From: Brachionus rotundiformis
Taxonomy: Eukaryota > Rotifera > Eurotatoria > Ploima > Brachionidae
Reading direction: 5' to 3'
DNA: 64,000 nucleotides
Assembly: GCA_016802295.1 (NCBI GenBank)
Contig: JAESIW010000124.1
Location: 186,001 to 250,000, forward strand
The position numbers and the translations under genes were made by a program. Every line of letters starts with the position of its first letter. The stretch's first letter is position 1. Shown piece by piece: positions 19,266-30,334 of the stretch. The notes under the pieces are model-generated. The model searched no databases, was not told the origin of the DNA, and saw only the letters and a program-made list of their open reading frames with translations.

Positions 19266-20886
19266 GTGTCTGTCCAGTGCTATTATTAGAAGAGAGTTGA
19301 TTGAGGCAGTTGATGCACATATATCAATTGAGTGCCAAATATCACAGCTTAAATATAAAAACTTGGTTCACAAACAAAAATTTTATCAACATTATTTTTT
19401 TAATAATAAATTTAAGCGAAAATTAAGTATTATAAAAAAAAACTATTAATTAAATAAATTTATTTATTAATGATCTCAGAAAACTTGGAAAATTATTTAA
19501 CTAAATTAAACATAGATTATTTTTTGCATTGATATTTTACTGAAAATTTCATGATTTTTTTACTGAAATTTTCTGACTAGAATTGGTCAATGTTGGACTT
19601 AATCAATGAATAAATATTAAATAAAATTAAATAATTTGGTTTATTTATTAGTTTGTGTCTATTTTTATAAAGTTTTCATCTTATTTTTTCAGATTAATTT
19701 TTTTTAACCAAACTAGCACCAATTTAATTCAATAAAAAATGACCACCTACATTAGTAGTAAAGTGGCTTTTTAATTCGATCACACAGTTCATAATTTTAA
19801 TGTTTTTAAAATAAGTATTTGTATTTTTTATAATAGAAGCTATCAAAATATGGAATATTATTTATTCAAAATTAAATCATTTTAAAATTTTTTTAATTTT
19901 TTTTTTATTTTATAACAAAATTTTCGAGGCTTTAGCTAAAGAATATGGATCTCTTTTTCGTTGAATACAGAAGGAATGAATAATAATATTTGGAAAATAA
20001 TCAATTAAATTTAAAAAACGACTTGGGTGATTTGTTATAATTGAAGCTATCAATATATTAGTATTATTATTTAATTAAAATAAAGATCATTCAAAAAAAT
20101 CACTTTTAAATGTTTTACACAAATTTCAATTTAATTAGTAATAATAATTTTTGGAAAATAATCTAATGAATAAATGGAACATTCAGCACAAAAACTTTAA
20201 GCTAATGAATATAATAAAATTTTGATTATATTTTTATTAATTCTATTATAATTAATCTTTTCAATTTATTTTTCTTGAAAGAGAACTCAATCACATAGAA
20301 TCGATTTTTATATCAAAAAAAATGTACTTAAATGATTCAAACTGATAATTGTTAAATTTTCAGTTAGTTAGGATATTATTTTGAAGGGAAAATTGTTAAT
20401 AATTATTCTTATACTTTTAGTAGCTGATCTAGTAATGAAAAATTTAAGGTTATTACTATATAGTTATTATTGATTTAATAAATTAATTAAAAAACAAAAA
20501 ATGCTTTTAATTAAAAAGTTTGTATTTAAAATTTTAATTAATTTAAATGTAATAACAATAAATATTTTATTCAAATTTAAAAATTGAAAATTTTTTAGTT
20601 TAATTATCCTAATTGATTATTATTGTTAAACATTCAATTAATCAGTGTATTTAATTTAATTAAAGTAAAATAAGTGGTCAATTAATGTGGTTTTCGTGTG
20701 CACAATTAATTCACCTGAATTGGTTTCGAGTACTGATAGATGGATAGATAATGTTCATTTATTTTATGAACGAAGACCAATATTGAGCTAATTTGGTTTA
20801 ATTGACCAAAAAAGATTGATACAAAAAGTTGTTTGATATTTTGGTGAGATAATAGCTTTGAAAAGAAAAAAAATATTTGAATTAGA
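19266..20886. other. AT-rich intergenic region upstream of the homeobox gene
   Basis: More than 80 percent A+T by eye, with TTAAT and AATT runs and no coding signal on either strand. It must contain the homeobox promoter, but I see no confident core element. Confidence 0.5.
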
Positions 20887-21474
20887 ATGAATAACAATGG
20901 TAACTATTTGGATTATTCCCGTCACTCGACCACTCCACCACATGCTCTTTACAATAGTTCCGTTTATTTAACTTCTCCAGACCCGTCAAACTCAAGCAGT
21001 GATTCTAGCTGCTATTTCTCATCACCTCAATCACACTATAGCTCGTATTCTTGTGCTTGGAATTCAGACTTTGGCTATGGCACATATCCATCATACTCAT
21101 ACTATTACAACAACTATACCGACCAGTACTCTTACTCAAACAATTACACTCTATCGTCATACAATTATCTAAAAGTTGCTCAAAATGACACAAGAGAACA
21201 AGTGGTCCATTCAAAAGTAGTTGCTCAGGAATTGGATGAAACTCACGAACATGTGGTTAAAGAGGAAAATGTGAAAAAAAGAAGAATTCGCACACAGTTT
21301 ACCATGGATCAAAAGAAATATTTGCTTGCAATATTCAGAGATACCATTTACCCTTCAAAAGAACAGCTTGAAATGGCCGCTCAAAAGCTCTCAGTTTCCA
21401 TGTCTACTGTGCAAACCTGGTTTAAAAATACTCGAAGTAAACAAAAAAAATTGTGCAACAGTAAAAATTTGTGA
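20887..21474 (+). CDS. K50 homeodomain transcription factor
   Basis: 195 codons in one exon. The N-terminal 110 residues are rich in Ser, Tyr and Asn. The homeodomain spans residues 131-190, with Arg5, Phe8, Leu16, Phe20, Trp48, Phe49, Asn51 and Arg53 all in canonical positions (WFKNTRSK). Residue 50 is Lys, the specificity residue of bicoid/Otx/Gsc/Pitx and SIX proteins, which favour TAATCC-type sites. The protein ends seven residues after helix 3. Outside the homeodomain I see no paired box, SIX domain or OAR motif, so the class is undecided. Nuclear DNA-binding role inferred from the domain. It lies in a very AT-rich region and is the only clear developmental regulator here. Confidence 0.9.
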   Translation: MNNNGNYLDYSRHSTTPPHALYNSSVYLTSPDPSNSSSDSSCYFSSPQSHYSSYSCAWNSDFGYGTYPSYSYYYNNYTDQYSYSNNYTLSSYNYLKVAQNDTREQVVHSKVVAQELDETHEHVVKEENVKKRRIRTQFTMDQKKYLLAIFRDTIYPSKEQLEMAAQKLSVSMSTVQTWFKNTRSKQKKLCNSKNL

Positions 21475-22641
21475 TACTAGATATTTAATTTCTATTGTAA
21501 ATATTTTTACCATTTTTAAAATATTATTTTTTATTATTTATTAAACTAAATTTTTTTAAATAAATTTCTCATGCAAGAATATTTTACACAACTTAAGTAT
21601 TAGCCCTTTTGAAGTTTTCAATTCATTATTAACTACTAAATTTTATTAAAATATATAATTATTATAACTATTTTTACTTGTGTTCTTTAACTAAAACTTA
21701 TCATATAATAGATAAAATAATTAAATTTAATTCAATTAATCTTCTAATTTACAAATTCTTTTTCATTTTATGGGTTTAAGGTTCTGAAAAAGAAAACCAG
21801 GTCAAAAAAGTAAAAAAAAAAAGAAGTAAATAATTTATAAATTAAAAAAACTTATTTTTTTGGAAAATATTTTCATTTTAATTTCATTTTTAGATTATTT
21901 TATAAAATTATTGTGTTCTTTAATATTTTAATTTACAAGTCAACAGAAAATTTAATTTAATTTTAAGTTAATTTTCCAAAAAAAAGTCCTTACATAGTTT
22001 TACGTATTCCCTAAACTTGTCATTTCCTCTCTTTACATTTTTAATTGTAACAAAGCGGTCCGTCAATTCGTTTCAATTCGAAAATGTTAGACCTCTTCTG
22101 ATGTTACCGACCAAACCATTTGAAGCTCAATCTCAAGCCCATTTTTCAAAAGTCTTTCGATGGTTCATTTAACATGTTTTTTGTAACAAAAATGACTGTT
22201 TATAACTTAATTATTTATTTAATTTTTATAAATTGTTTTAATTGTTATATTAATCTTTTTAAATTAATTAAAAATAAATAAAATTAAAGTAAAAAAAGAG
22301 ACATTTTTTCTTTATTTATAAATGACTTAATAGAAATACAAACAAATGGATGTTTTGGTTAAAAAAAACTTGTTTGGCCATAAACAATTAAAAAAAGTTT
22401 ATTTTAATATTTCCTATTTGCTTGAAGATTAAGAATTTTCAAATTTGTTACAGTTTAATTAAAAAATCTCTATACTTAATATTAAATAACTTATCTTTTT
22501 TTCAATAATACTCTGTTCTGTTTTATTGTTTATTAAATTAGTATGATAGAACACTTATTTTATTATTTTTTTTTATTTTATTTGAAAAAAATATAATCTA
22601 TTTTAAGAAAACAAATATTTCAACTTTTGTTAAATGTTAAA
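21475..22641. other. AT-rich intergenic region
   Basis: No gene is seen. AAATAAA-type polyadenylation signals are frequent just after the homeobox stop (for example near 21556). A more mixed-composition stretch at 21985-22150 has no open frame of note. Confidence 0.5.
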
Positions 22642-22965
22642 TTAAAATATACCAGAATGTAAACAATTATTTTTTTTATTCGGTCTCTTAATGTCCGAAA
22701 GGTGACAAGGCTGGTTGCATGTTAGACACTTGTACTTGATCGAAAGAATTTTGGCGCAGTTGTCAAAGCGGCTGTTGTTTTTTGGAGTTTTTACAATTGT
22801 CACCACCGGATTTGATTTAGGCTGTGGTAAATCACCGCTCGGATTCAAAACTTGGGCACAATTTAGATCGCTGTCTGGACAAAATTTGTCTTGACTGAAT
22901 GTACAAGTTAAATAAAGTAGAAAAAACAAAATTAAAATTAGAATTTGAAGCAGATAATCCGTCAT
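22642..22965 (-). CDS. small secreted Cys-rich protein
   Basis: 107 codons, ATG at 22965. Residues 5-24 are a strongly hydrophobic signal peptide (LLQILILILFFLLYLTCTFS) with a likely cut before QDKF. The mature part of about 82 residues has seven Cys (FC, NC, DNC, YKC, LTC, QPC, NNC) and ends without a membrane segment or anchor. I do not recognise the family. Its first four codons and upstream region are repeated in inverted orientation at 32245-33028, where the frame ends after nine codons. That makes the start codon assignment more secure and shows that the promoter was duplicated. Confidence 0.65.
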   Translation of the reverse strand: MTDYLLQILILILFFLLYLTCTFSQDKFCPDSDLNCAQVLNPSGDLPQPKSNPVVTIVKTPKNNSRFDNCAKILSIKYKCLTCNQPCHLSDIKRPNKKNNCLHSGIF

Positions 22966-23735
22966 TACCTATTTATCGATTTTATAATAGATATTTTATT
23001 TTTCTATGCACAGAGCGTCTCAATCGAAAGTTTGTTATCTTAGCAAAAATAATGCATTAAATAATAAATGTCAGTAATTAAATTTACCAACATGTTTTAA
23101 TATTTATGCTTTTTTTCATAACAAAAAAGCTTTTTAGATTATTGTAATCATTTTAAAGATTATTATTTTTATTTAGATGATTCAACTTCTTTTTAATTAG
23201 ATGCAATATTTGGATTAATTATTTTAGTAAAATACCGGACATTAAAGGACTTATCTCTGATAAAAACTTAGAAAATAAATTTTTTTGAAAATATACTTTT
23301 CAATTGTCTGGAATATGTAAAATTTTGACTTAGAAAAAATTTAAATGTGGTAAATTTTGGAAATTTTTATTTCCATTAAAAAGTTATAACTTCTATTTAA
23401 TAAGTTTGATTTAATAAATTTTTCAATTTTTTTGGAGACAACTATCAATGTGGAATGTTGAAGACTGTTAAGTTTTTTTTATAATAACGATTTGATGATT
23501 GTTAATAAAATTCAGAAAAACATAGACTATTTATTTATATTTAATTTTAAGCAAAATAATTCCAAATTTTACTTCTTAAGTGTATTTTTATTCGTAAGTT
23601 TAAAGAAAAAAGTTTTTTTTTTAAAACAAAAAAATTTACATTCAATTAACCCGGGTTGGAGTTGCTATTTAATATAAAAAAGTTAAATATGTTTTATATA
23701 GGCCTTAAGGCAACATACCTAAAAAAGGAAGAACC
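22955..23735. repeat. left arm of outer inverted repeat
   Basis: The reverse complement of about 32245-33028. Shared landmarks are CTATGCACAGAGCGTCTCAA, ATTGTCTGGAATATGTA and GGCCTTAAGGCAACA. Similarity ends in the fourth codon of the secreted-protein gene at one end and just after CCTAAAAAAGGAAGAA at the other. Confidence 0.85.
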
Positions 23736-23789
23736 ACCAACCATCTCTTTTTTCACTCTTTTTTAGTGGCTTATCTAAAATGATCTCTA

Positions 23790-24085
23790 AGAATGCCCTT
23801 TTTGCAGACAACTTTAACATTATTTAACATTTCTTAGAATATTGAAGTTTAACTAAACCATGCTATCGAATGCATTAAAATATATTGTCTACGTACAAAC
23901 ATTAGCAAGACATTTTAAACCTTTTTTACTACAGCAGGCTATGGTATAACTACCAGTTCAAATACAAACTCAATTTTTTTCTCGGCTAGCATCCAATTCC
24001 ACTGGAACAATTCCCAACATTTTTGGGTATCAGATTCGACCTCAAGCTGAGCTTCAAAAACCTTTTTGAAAGTATGTTAAGGGCT
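23790..24085 (+). pseudogene. LINE fragment, heavily decayed
   Basis: The plus strand shows LFADNF near 23797, like the catalytic FADD box. After several stops comes TFLGIRFDLKLSFKNLFES near 24020-24075, the motif that follows the palm in jockey/CR1-type polymerases. The same motif occurs at 63195-63250. Only scattered segments can be recognised. Confidence 0.5.
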
Positions 24086-24631
24086 CAATAGGGACTTGAA
24101 TAAAAATATTGAATTGTTTTGTATAATTCTTTATTATTATAAAAATCTAGATCAAAATAAAAATCCAGACTACTATTTATAAGGGTTCTTAGAACTTCTA
24201 GTTTTCCAACGACATCTTGATTCAATAACTAAACTAGCTTTTGGAATATTATTATAAAGATTATGAGAAGATTTAAATCGTGCATGATAAAACTAATGAA
24301 TTAAAGATAAAGACTGAAAGATGCAAGCTAAGAATTATTAGTTAGTCTTGTAAACATGGCTGTTGGGTAACAAGTATCAGATCAAGAACTACATCAAAAA
24401 TAAATCCCATTTGGAGAATAAAAGGCCTAAGATAATTAATGAGCTATCTTTGGGCACATTGAAATTTATGATCAAAATTTAGTGATCATACTCAAAAATT
24501 ATTTTTTAAATTTAAATTTTTAGATTTTTTTTTATTAGAAAATTCAGTGTAGCAAGATATTGTGCAAAATTCTGCATGCATAAAATTTTTACAGAAATCT
24601 ACAGAATAAAAATTAAGTTTGTATGTTTAAT
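24086..24631. other. non-coding spacer inside the inverted duplication
   Basis: No gene. The part near 24465-24545 is the reverse complement of 29615-29675 on the other side, so it belongs to the duplicated unit. Confidence 0.5.
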
Positions 24632-25045
24632 TGTATGTTTAATTTTAAAATAAGACTCTGCAATAGATTTTCTTTGTTAATATTCAAAAACCTATTTTTG
24701 TTACAATTTTTGAGCATGATCATTTTAATTTGATCATAAATAATCAATATGCCTATCTTTATATCTTTCTTAAATTTCGGCGATACATTTCCCATCTTGG
24801 TATCCCACCAGAATGAAGGCATTTTTTAGCTATCTGTTTTGCGCAGTTTTTTAGTATCAAAGGATGAGCTTGACTTTATTTTCTGTCTAGTTCTGGTCAA
24901 AAAATATATAGCAATAAAATTTACTAGAAGCTTGTCATTTGACTAGAACCATGGACTCAATTGTTTGAAACTGAGATGGTCTTTGTCACGAAAAAACATG
25001 GTATAGTCGTTGCCTGTTAATATCACCCCTTCCGTTCTATAATTT
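24632..25045. repeat. intergenic WD40-unit repeat, copy 3 (most complete)
   Basis: Longest version of the repeat seen at 13108, 16986 and 29312. It runs from AAGACTCTGCAATAGATT through GGTATCCCACCAGAATGAAG to TATCACCCCTTCCGTTCT. The 69-residue minus-strand frame within it (MPSFWWDTK...) is partly conserved among copies but has no recognised domain. Confidence 0.8.
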
Positions 25046-25483
25046 TTAAGGGATATGTTTATGTTTATTTTTGAAAAAATCTATAAAAATAACTTAATTT
25101 TTAAATTCTTTTTTTTTTTCTCTTTTTATCGAATATTGAATACAAATTTGTTTAATTTTAACACTAACAAAATTAAAAATAATTATTTATTTTGGCATGA
25201 GTTTCACAAAGTTTAAAAAGATTCCTTAGTGTAGTGTCAAATAAACTAAAATGAAATCGCATCTAAATCCAATAGAGTTTTCGGTCAAATGAAGAATTTA
25301 TCTAATAAAGAAAATGAGAAACTGTTGTAATCCACTTTGTATAAGCCTGTTCCCTAGCCAGAGGTATTTAGGAACTTAATTGGGACTAATTAAATTAAAT
25401 AAAGTTTTTCTGATTATAAAGCTTTAATTTCAAAATTTCTAAAATATAAATTTTAAAATTTAATTAAATCTAAAACTATTTAT
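25046..25483 (-). other. 3' flank of WD40 copy C
   Basis: Matches 9220-9420 and, inverted, 28969-29300 and 31500-31700. No gene. AATAAA-like signals are abundant. Confidence 0.55.
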
Positions 25484-27418
25484 TCATTTATTTTCACGCA
25501 AAACCATGACTGAATGTTCCTCATTATTCGAAATTGCTACAAGAACCTCTTTGGTATCAGTTACCTCCATGCTATATAATTTTTCACCATTGAAAAATTT
25601 ATCTTTATTTTTCTCGATATTAGTACACTCATCATCATTAATTTCACCTTTATCCTCATCTATTTTAAACAACTTGCTGCTTATGCCATCCTCCAACAAG
25701 CAAATAAATGAAAATAATCTCTTATTTTGCATATCCTTCTTTTCTTCTTCTTCAATTAATTTAATTTGCTTTATTTTTTTACCAATATTTTTTTCAATAG
25801 GAACTGTTTTCTGGTTTTTTTCATCAATGTTCCAAAATTTGATCTTGCCATCACTCGAACTGGTCAAAAAGCTGTAAGGGCTTACTCTGACCAAGCATGT
25901 AACATCATCATCATGTTTGAAATTAGCATAGTAAGGGTGTTTGGTACATTCGTTAAGCTCCAAGTCCCATAGTTTTATTCGATACTCAGGTTGCGTGCCA
26001 TCTTTTTTACTAGCTGCACCAGTTACCAATCTATTCTCCAATTTTATGACTGAAAAGTTGGCCAGTTCTTGATAAGCCTTAACTCTCTTTAAGAAATTTC
26101 CAGATTCAAGATTCCACACAGAGAGAAAACCATCGCTATCGCCTGTGATCAAATTGCCATCATCTGTCTCCTCGATGCAGTAAATTGTTGCCAAAGGACC
26201 TTGTATTATTTTCTCACTATTTCCAGTGGCAAGGTTCCAAACAATTATGTTTGAATGATTCTTTTGTTGATCAGTCCTTAAGCTGAGAATACTTTGGTTG
26301 CCAATACCATTATCCGAGCGTGCTGATGACGATGCGCTAACCAATTTACCATTGCTCAATAGTTTAATGCACTTTACCGCAGATTGATGACCAAACAAAG
26401 TTCTTTTACACTTGCCATCTATGTTCCAGATTTTGATTGTGCAATCATTAGAAGCGGTCACTATGTCTCCATTGGGCAGTTGCTTGATCACATTTATTCT
26501 CTTAAAATGACCTTTAAAATCTTTGTCTTTGTCATGTACTACTTTTTCCAAGTTGGGCAATTTTCCGTTTGATTGATCACTTATTTTGAAAATTGTTTCA
26601 ATGGTGGTTTTGTTGGAAATTTCATTCGGGTCTAAGCAACTTAACTTGCCACTCTTGAACTCCAAGTTACCAAATTTAATGTTTATTTCGGCATTGTCAG
26701 CCCGAAAATCAAAAAAAGCCTTCTTGTCCCAATTTTTATTGGCCAATTTCAAACTATCTTCAAATTTGCCAATTTGTTCCAATTTTTTTTCCAAATTTTC
26801 TATCTTTGCTTGTGGTTTCTGGTTTACAAAGTCTTTTCTTCTTATTTCACTTTTGTAAGTGTTAAGCTCATTTCTAATTCTAAACAAGTCTTCTCTAAAA
26901 GACTTTTCCAGCTCGTATTTGTACACTTTCTTAACTCTGCACAATTGGTCAATAAGGTCCTTGTACTTATCGTCAATTTGTTTATTCAATTCTTTTTTTA
27001 AGTTATCATATCTATAATTAATTTTTCTTTCCACATTTTCTCTAAACTTATCGTCAATGATTTCGTCATAGGTGTCCGAAATCAAGTCAATGTTGCGGAT
27101 CTTTTCCAGCAGTTTGTTGGCCTCTTTTTCCATTTCAAATACTTTAATCCTCAGCACGTTTTTTCTGTATTCTTTGCACTCCTTGATGGTGAACGAGTCC
27201 TTGTTGTTCGGTCCACAAGAAACTTGACCATTACTTACACAAACTGGACAATTTATATCTCGTTCTTCCAGAGACTTGTTCTTGTCCTTGTCATTTTTTT
27301 CCGCTAGTTCGGTCAAGTGCTTTTCGCATACCTGAAATTCACAACATGGCAATATGAGCACAAGATCATCTTCTTTGTCACAAATGTCACAAATTTTTTC
27401 CAACTTCATTAAACTCAT
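25484..27418 (-). CDS. RING-coiled-coil-WD40 protein, copy C (full length)
   Basis: 644 codons, single exon, ATG at 27418. Zinc ligands are Cys10, Cys13, Cys25/26, Cys31, His34, Cys57 and Cys60, a RING variant with Cys-Cys in place of Cys-Gly-His. A long charged coiled coil runs from about 95 to 218. WD40 cores IKIWNIDG (328-335), IIVWNLATG, LSVWNLESG, IKLWDLEL and IKFWNIDEK give five clear repeats between 300 and 540. A Lys/Glu-rich C-terminal region follows. This is the reference for the family: copies B, D and E are deletion derivatives of this layout and A is a duplicated version. Likely a ubiquitin-ligase-like adaptor in the cytosol (inference). The GATA palindrome is at 27486-27500. Confidence 0.88.
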   Translation of the reverse strand: MSLMKLEKICDICDKEDDLVLILPCCEFQVCEKHLTELAEKNDKDKNKSLEERDINCPVCVSNGQVSCGPNNKDSFTIKECKEYRKNVLRIKVFEMEKEANKLLEKIRNIDLISDTYDEIIDDKFRENVERKINYRYDNLKKELNKQIDDKYKDLIDQLCRVKKVYKYELEKSFREDLFRIRNELNTYKSEIRRKDFVNQKPQAKIENLEKKLEQIGKFEDSLKLANKNWDKKAFFDFRADNAEINIKFGNLEFKSGKLSCLDPNEISNKTTIETIFKISDQSNGKLPNLEKVVHDKDKDFKGHFKRINVIKQLPNGDIVTASNDCTIKIWNIDGKCKRTLFGHQSAVKCIKLLSNGKLVSASSSARSDNGIGNQSILSLRTDQQKNHSNIIVWNLATGNSEKIIQGPLATIYCIEETDDGNLITGDSDGFLSVWNLESGNFLKRVKAYQELANFSVIKLENRLVTGAASKKDGTQPEYRIKLWDLELNECTKHPYYANFKHDDDVTCLVRVSPYSFLTSSSDGKIKFWNIDEKNQKTVPIEKNIGKKIKQIKLIEEEEKKDMQNKRLFSFICLLEDGISSKLFKIDEDKGEINDDECTNIEKNKDKFFNGEKLYSMEVTDTKEVLVAISNNEEHSVMVLRENK

Positions 27419-27730
27419 TTTTAATTTAAGAGAGAATAAATTTCAAACGCTTTTATATCAACAAGCGATTATTATTAAGGATAAATGATAAATTTTATCA
27501 TTAATAAACCATTTGCAAGAAGGAATCAAAGTAACAAATAAATTTATCATTTTATTATCAAAGCATTTTTTCTTTAACAATATTTTTTATTATGTTGTTG
27601 AATAAAAGATAAATGTATTCGTTTAGTTGATTCCTTGGCAACAAATAGTTGATTAACAATAAAAGTTTATAATCTAATTTTATTCTAAATTTTTTATTTT
27701 ATTTTTTTCTTCATAAAAATTTGATTTTTT
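27419..27730 (-). promoter_or_regulatory. upstream block of copy C with GATA palindrome
   Basis: The palindrome TGATAAATTTTATCA is at 27486-27500, 68 bases upstream of the ATG, with further TTATCA and AGATAA motifs. The block is the reverse complement of 28560-28879 upstream of copy D, so C and D are divergent head-to-head copies. Confidence 0.6.
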
Positions 27731-28171
27731 TTTTTTGAAAAATGTAAAATTAATATAATCGAGCATTTGGTAGATTTTGGACTGTCATTATTATTATGTA
27801 TTTTTGCTCTATCTCACCTACTACTTAAAAAATTTTGAGTTTAAAGCTTTATAATCAGGAAAACTTTATTTAATTTAAATGGCAAAAAATTATCTAGATA
27901 AAATAAATGGTTATTGCCAATTGTCAATGAATCAACAATTGAAGTGCTGCACTAAAGGTTGAATTTAAAAAAAGTTTAAAATAAAGTTTTAAGCTAAGAT
28001 CCAGCATTTTTTTTTACATTAATAACATGAAATTAAAATATTGATAAGTTTAGAGTATAGGTTCAATAGGTTTTTTGAAATGTTTAAATTAACAAAATAC
28101 TTTTTAAAATATTAAAATTTAAAATAAATAAAATAAATTTTTTTAAATCATAAAAAATGTAATTCAAAAGT
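27731..28171. other. spacer at the centre of the palindrome with a WD40-unit 3' tail
   Basis: 27840-28030 (TTTATAATCAGGAAAACTTT, AAGCTAAGATCCAGCA) matches the 3' tail downstream of copy E in the same orientation. It suggests that a further unit was deleted between C and D. Confidence 0.55.
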
Positions 28172-28527
28172 GGGGCTGTGAAGTTCTTTTCAATTCGATC
28201 GTTTCAATTCAGAAAAATTTGAATAACTTTTTTACTATAAGGAATAATTAAGTTCTGTAAAATGCTTAATGTTTAAGCAACTTTGCTTAATCTGAAAATA
28301 TATGTCTGCAAAAACTCTGCAAAGTAAGTGCACAATTGATTTGAATACTTTTTAATGGCGTGCAAAATGCTTAATGTTGCAGAGTATTCTGCAGACTTAT
28401 TTTACTGATTTAAGCAAATTTGCTTATAATTGAGCATTTTATAGAACTAAATTATCTCTTTTAGTAAAAAAGTTATTCAAATTTTTCTGAATTGAAATGA
28501 TCGAATTGAAACCAACTTCACAACCCC
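28172..28527. mobile_element. 356-bp fold-back MITE with 9-bp target duplication
   Basis: The two halves are inverted copies: GGGGCTGTGAAGTT at the left and AACTTCACAACCCC at the right, pairing inward with scattered mismatches past AGTAAAAAAGTTATTCAAAT for well over 100 bases. Flanks are TTCAAAAGT at 28163-28171 and 28528-28536. The empty site with one TTCAAAAGT is visible in the duplicated sequence near 29950. A 9-bp duplication suggests a Mutator-type transposase. It has no ORF. Confidence 0.93.
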
Positions 28528-28536
28528 TTCAAAAGT

Positions 28537-28879
28537 TTAATTCCAAAAAAAAATTAAAATAAGTAAGTATAAACAATTTTTTATTAAGAAAAAAATAAAA
28601 TAAAAAATTTAGAATAAAATTAGATTATAAACTTTTATTGTTAATCAACTATTTGTTGCCAAGGAATCAACTAAACGAATACATTTATCTTTTATTCAAC
28701 AATATAATAAAAAATATTGTTAAAGAAAAAAATGCTTTGATAATAAAATGATTAATTTATTTGTTACTTTGATTCCTTCTTAAAAATGGTTTAATAATGA
28801 TAAAATTTATCATTTATCCTTAATAATAATCGCTTGTTGATATAGAAGCATTTGAAATATTTTCTCTCTTAAATTAAAA
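28537..28879 (+). promoter_or_regulatory. upstream block of relic D with GATA palindrome
   Basis: The palindrome TGATAAAATTTATCA is at 28798-28812, 68 bases before the ATG. It is the reverse complement of the region upstream of copy C. Confidence 0.6.
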
Positions 28880-28968
28880 ATGAGTTTAATGATACCAAAG
28901 AGGTTCTTGTAGCAATGTCAAATGAACATTCAGAACATTCAGTAATGGTTTTGCGTGAATATAAATGA
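28880..28968 (+). pseudogene. WD40 family relic D (first and last codons only)
   Basis: ATGAGTTTAATG, the first four codons of the family, is joined directly to the last 24 codons (from DTKEVLVA to TGA 28966-28968). About 1.85 kb, meaning RING, coiled coil and all WD repeats, is missing. The junction shares TGA with both parents, a 3-bp microhomology, and the C-terminal part is out of frame, so no product is expected. The upstream block and 3' flank are retained. Confidence 0.85.
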
Positions 28969-29311
28969 ATAAATAGTTTTAGATTCAATATAATTTAAAA
29001 TTTATATTTTAAAAATTTTGAAATTAAAGCTTTATTATCAGAAAAACTTAATTTAATTTAAATGGCAAAAATTATTTTGGTAAAATAAATGGTAATTATA
29101 CCGTATATCTTTGCATATTAATGAATCTTTTTGAAACTTCAAGTTTTAAAAATCTTCTCATCCCAAAATAAATAATTATTTCTAATTTTGTTAGTGGTAA
29201 AATTAAACAAATTTGTATTCAATTTTCGATAAAAAGATAAAAAAAAAAGAATTTAATAATTAAGTTAATTTTATAGATTTTTTCAAAAAATCAACATAAA
29301 CATATCCATTA
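28969..29311 (+). other. 3' flank of relic D
   Basis: Same 3' flank as copies C and E (landmarks AAAGCTTTATTATCAGAAAA, TTTTGTTAGTGGTAAAATTA). No gene. Confidence 0.5.
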
Positions 29312-29612
29312 AAAATTAAAGAACGGAAGGGGTGATATTAACAGGCAACGACTATACCATGTTTTTTCGTCACAAAGACCATCTCAGTTTCAAACAATTG
29401 AGTCCATGGTTCTAGTCAAATGACAATCTTCTAGTAAATTTTATTGTTATATATTTTTGGACCAGAACTAGACAGAAAATAAAGTCAAGCTCATCCTTTG
29501 ATATTAAAAAACTATGCAAAACAGATAGCTAAAAAATGCCTTAATTCTGGTGGGATACCAAGATGGGAAATGTATCGCCGAAATTTGAGAAAGGTAGAAA
29601 GATAGGCAATGA
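29312..29612. repeat. intergenic WD40-unit repeat, copy 4 (inverted)
   Basis: Reverse complement of the repeat at 24632-25045. Confidence 0.8.
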
Positions 29613-30334
29613 ATTTTCCAATTAAAAAAAATCTAAAAATTTAAATTTAAAAAATAATTTTTGACTATGATCACTAAAATTCTACGTATTCCAGACAATT
29701 GAAAAGTATATTTTCAAAAAAATTTATTTTCTAAGTTTTTATCAGAGATAAAAACTACTACTTTAATATAACTACAAATTTTGAATTAAAAGCTTTATAA
29801 TCAGGAAAACTTTATTTAATTTAAATGGCAAAAAATTATCTAGATAAAATAAATGGTTATTTCCAATTGTCAATGAATCAAAAATTGAAGTGCCGCACTT
29901 TTTAAAATATTCAGAATTTAAATTTATTAATTTTTATAAACCATAAAAAATGTAATTCAAAAGTTTAATTTAAAAAAAAAATAAAATAAGTAAAGTTTTC
30001 CTGATTATAAAGCTTTAATTTCAAAATTGTAGTTATACTAAAGTAGTAGGTGTGAAAGAGCAAAAATACATAATATTAATGACAATCAGGAAAACTTAAC
30101 TTAATTTATTTTTTTTTTAAATTAAACTTTTGAATTACATTTTTTATGGTTTAATAAAAATTAATATATTTTAATTTTGAATATTTGAATATTTGATAAT
30201 AAAATGATAAATTTATTTGTTACTTTGATTCCTTCTTAAAAATGGTTTATTAATGATAACATTTATCATTTATCCTTAAAAATCTCGCTTGGTAATATAA
30301 AAGCATTTAAAATATTTTCGTTCTTAAATTAAAA
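29613..30334 (+). promoter_or_regulatory. spacer and upstream block of copy E
   Basis: 29615-29755 joins two parts of the left arm (24465-24545 and 23250-23340) that are 1.1 kb apart there. 29940-30150 holds an inverted pair of CCATAAAAAATGTAATTC. The last 150 bases are the conserved upstream block, with the palindrome TGATAACATTTATCA at 30254-30268, 67 bases before the ATG of copy E. Confidence 0.55.
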
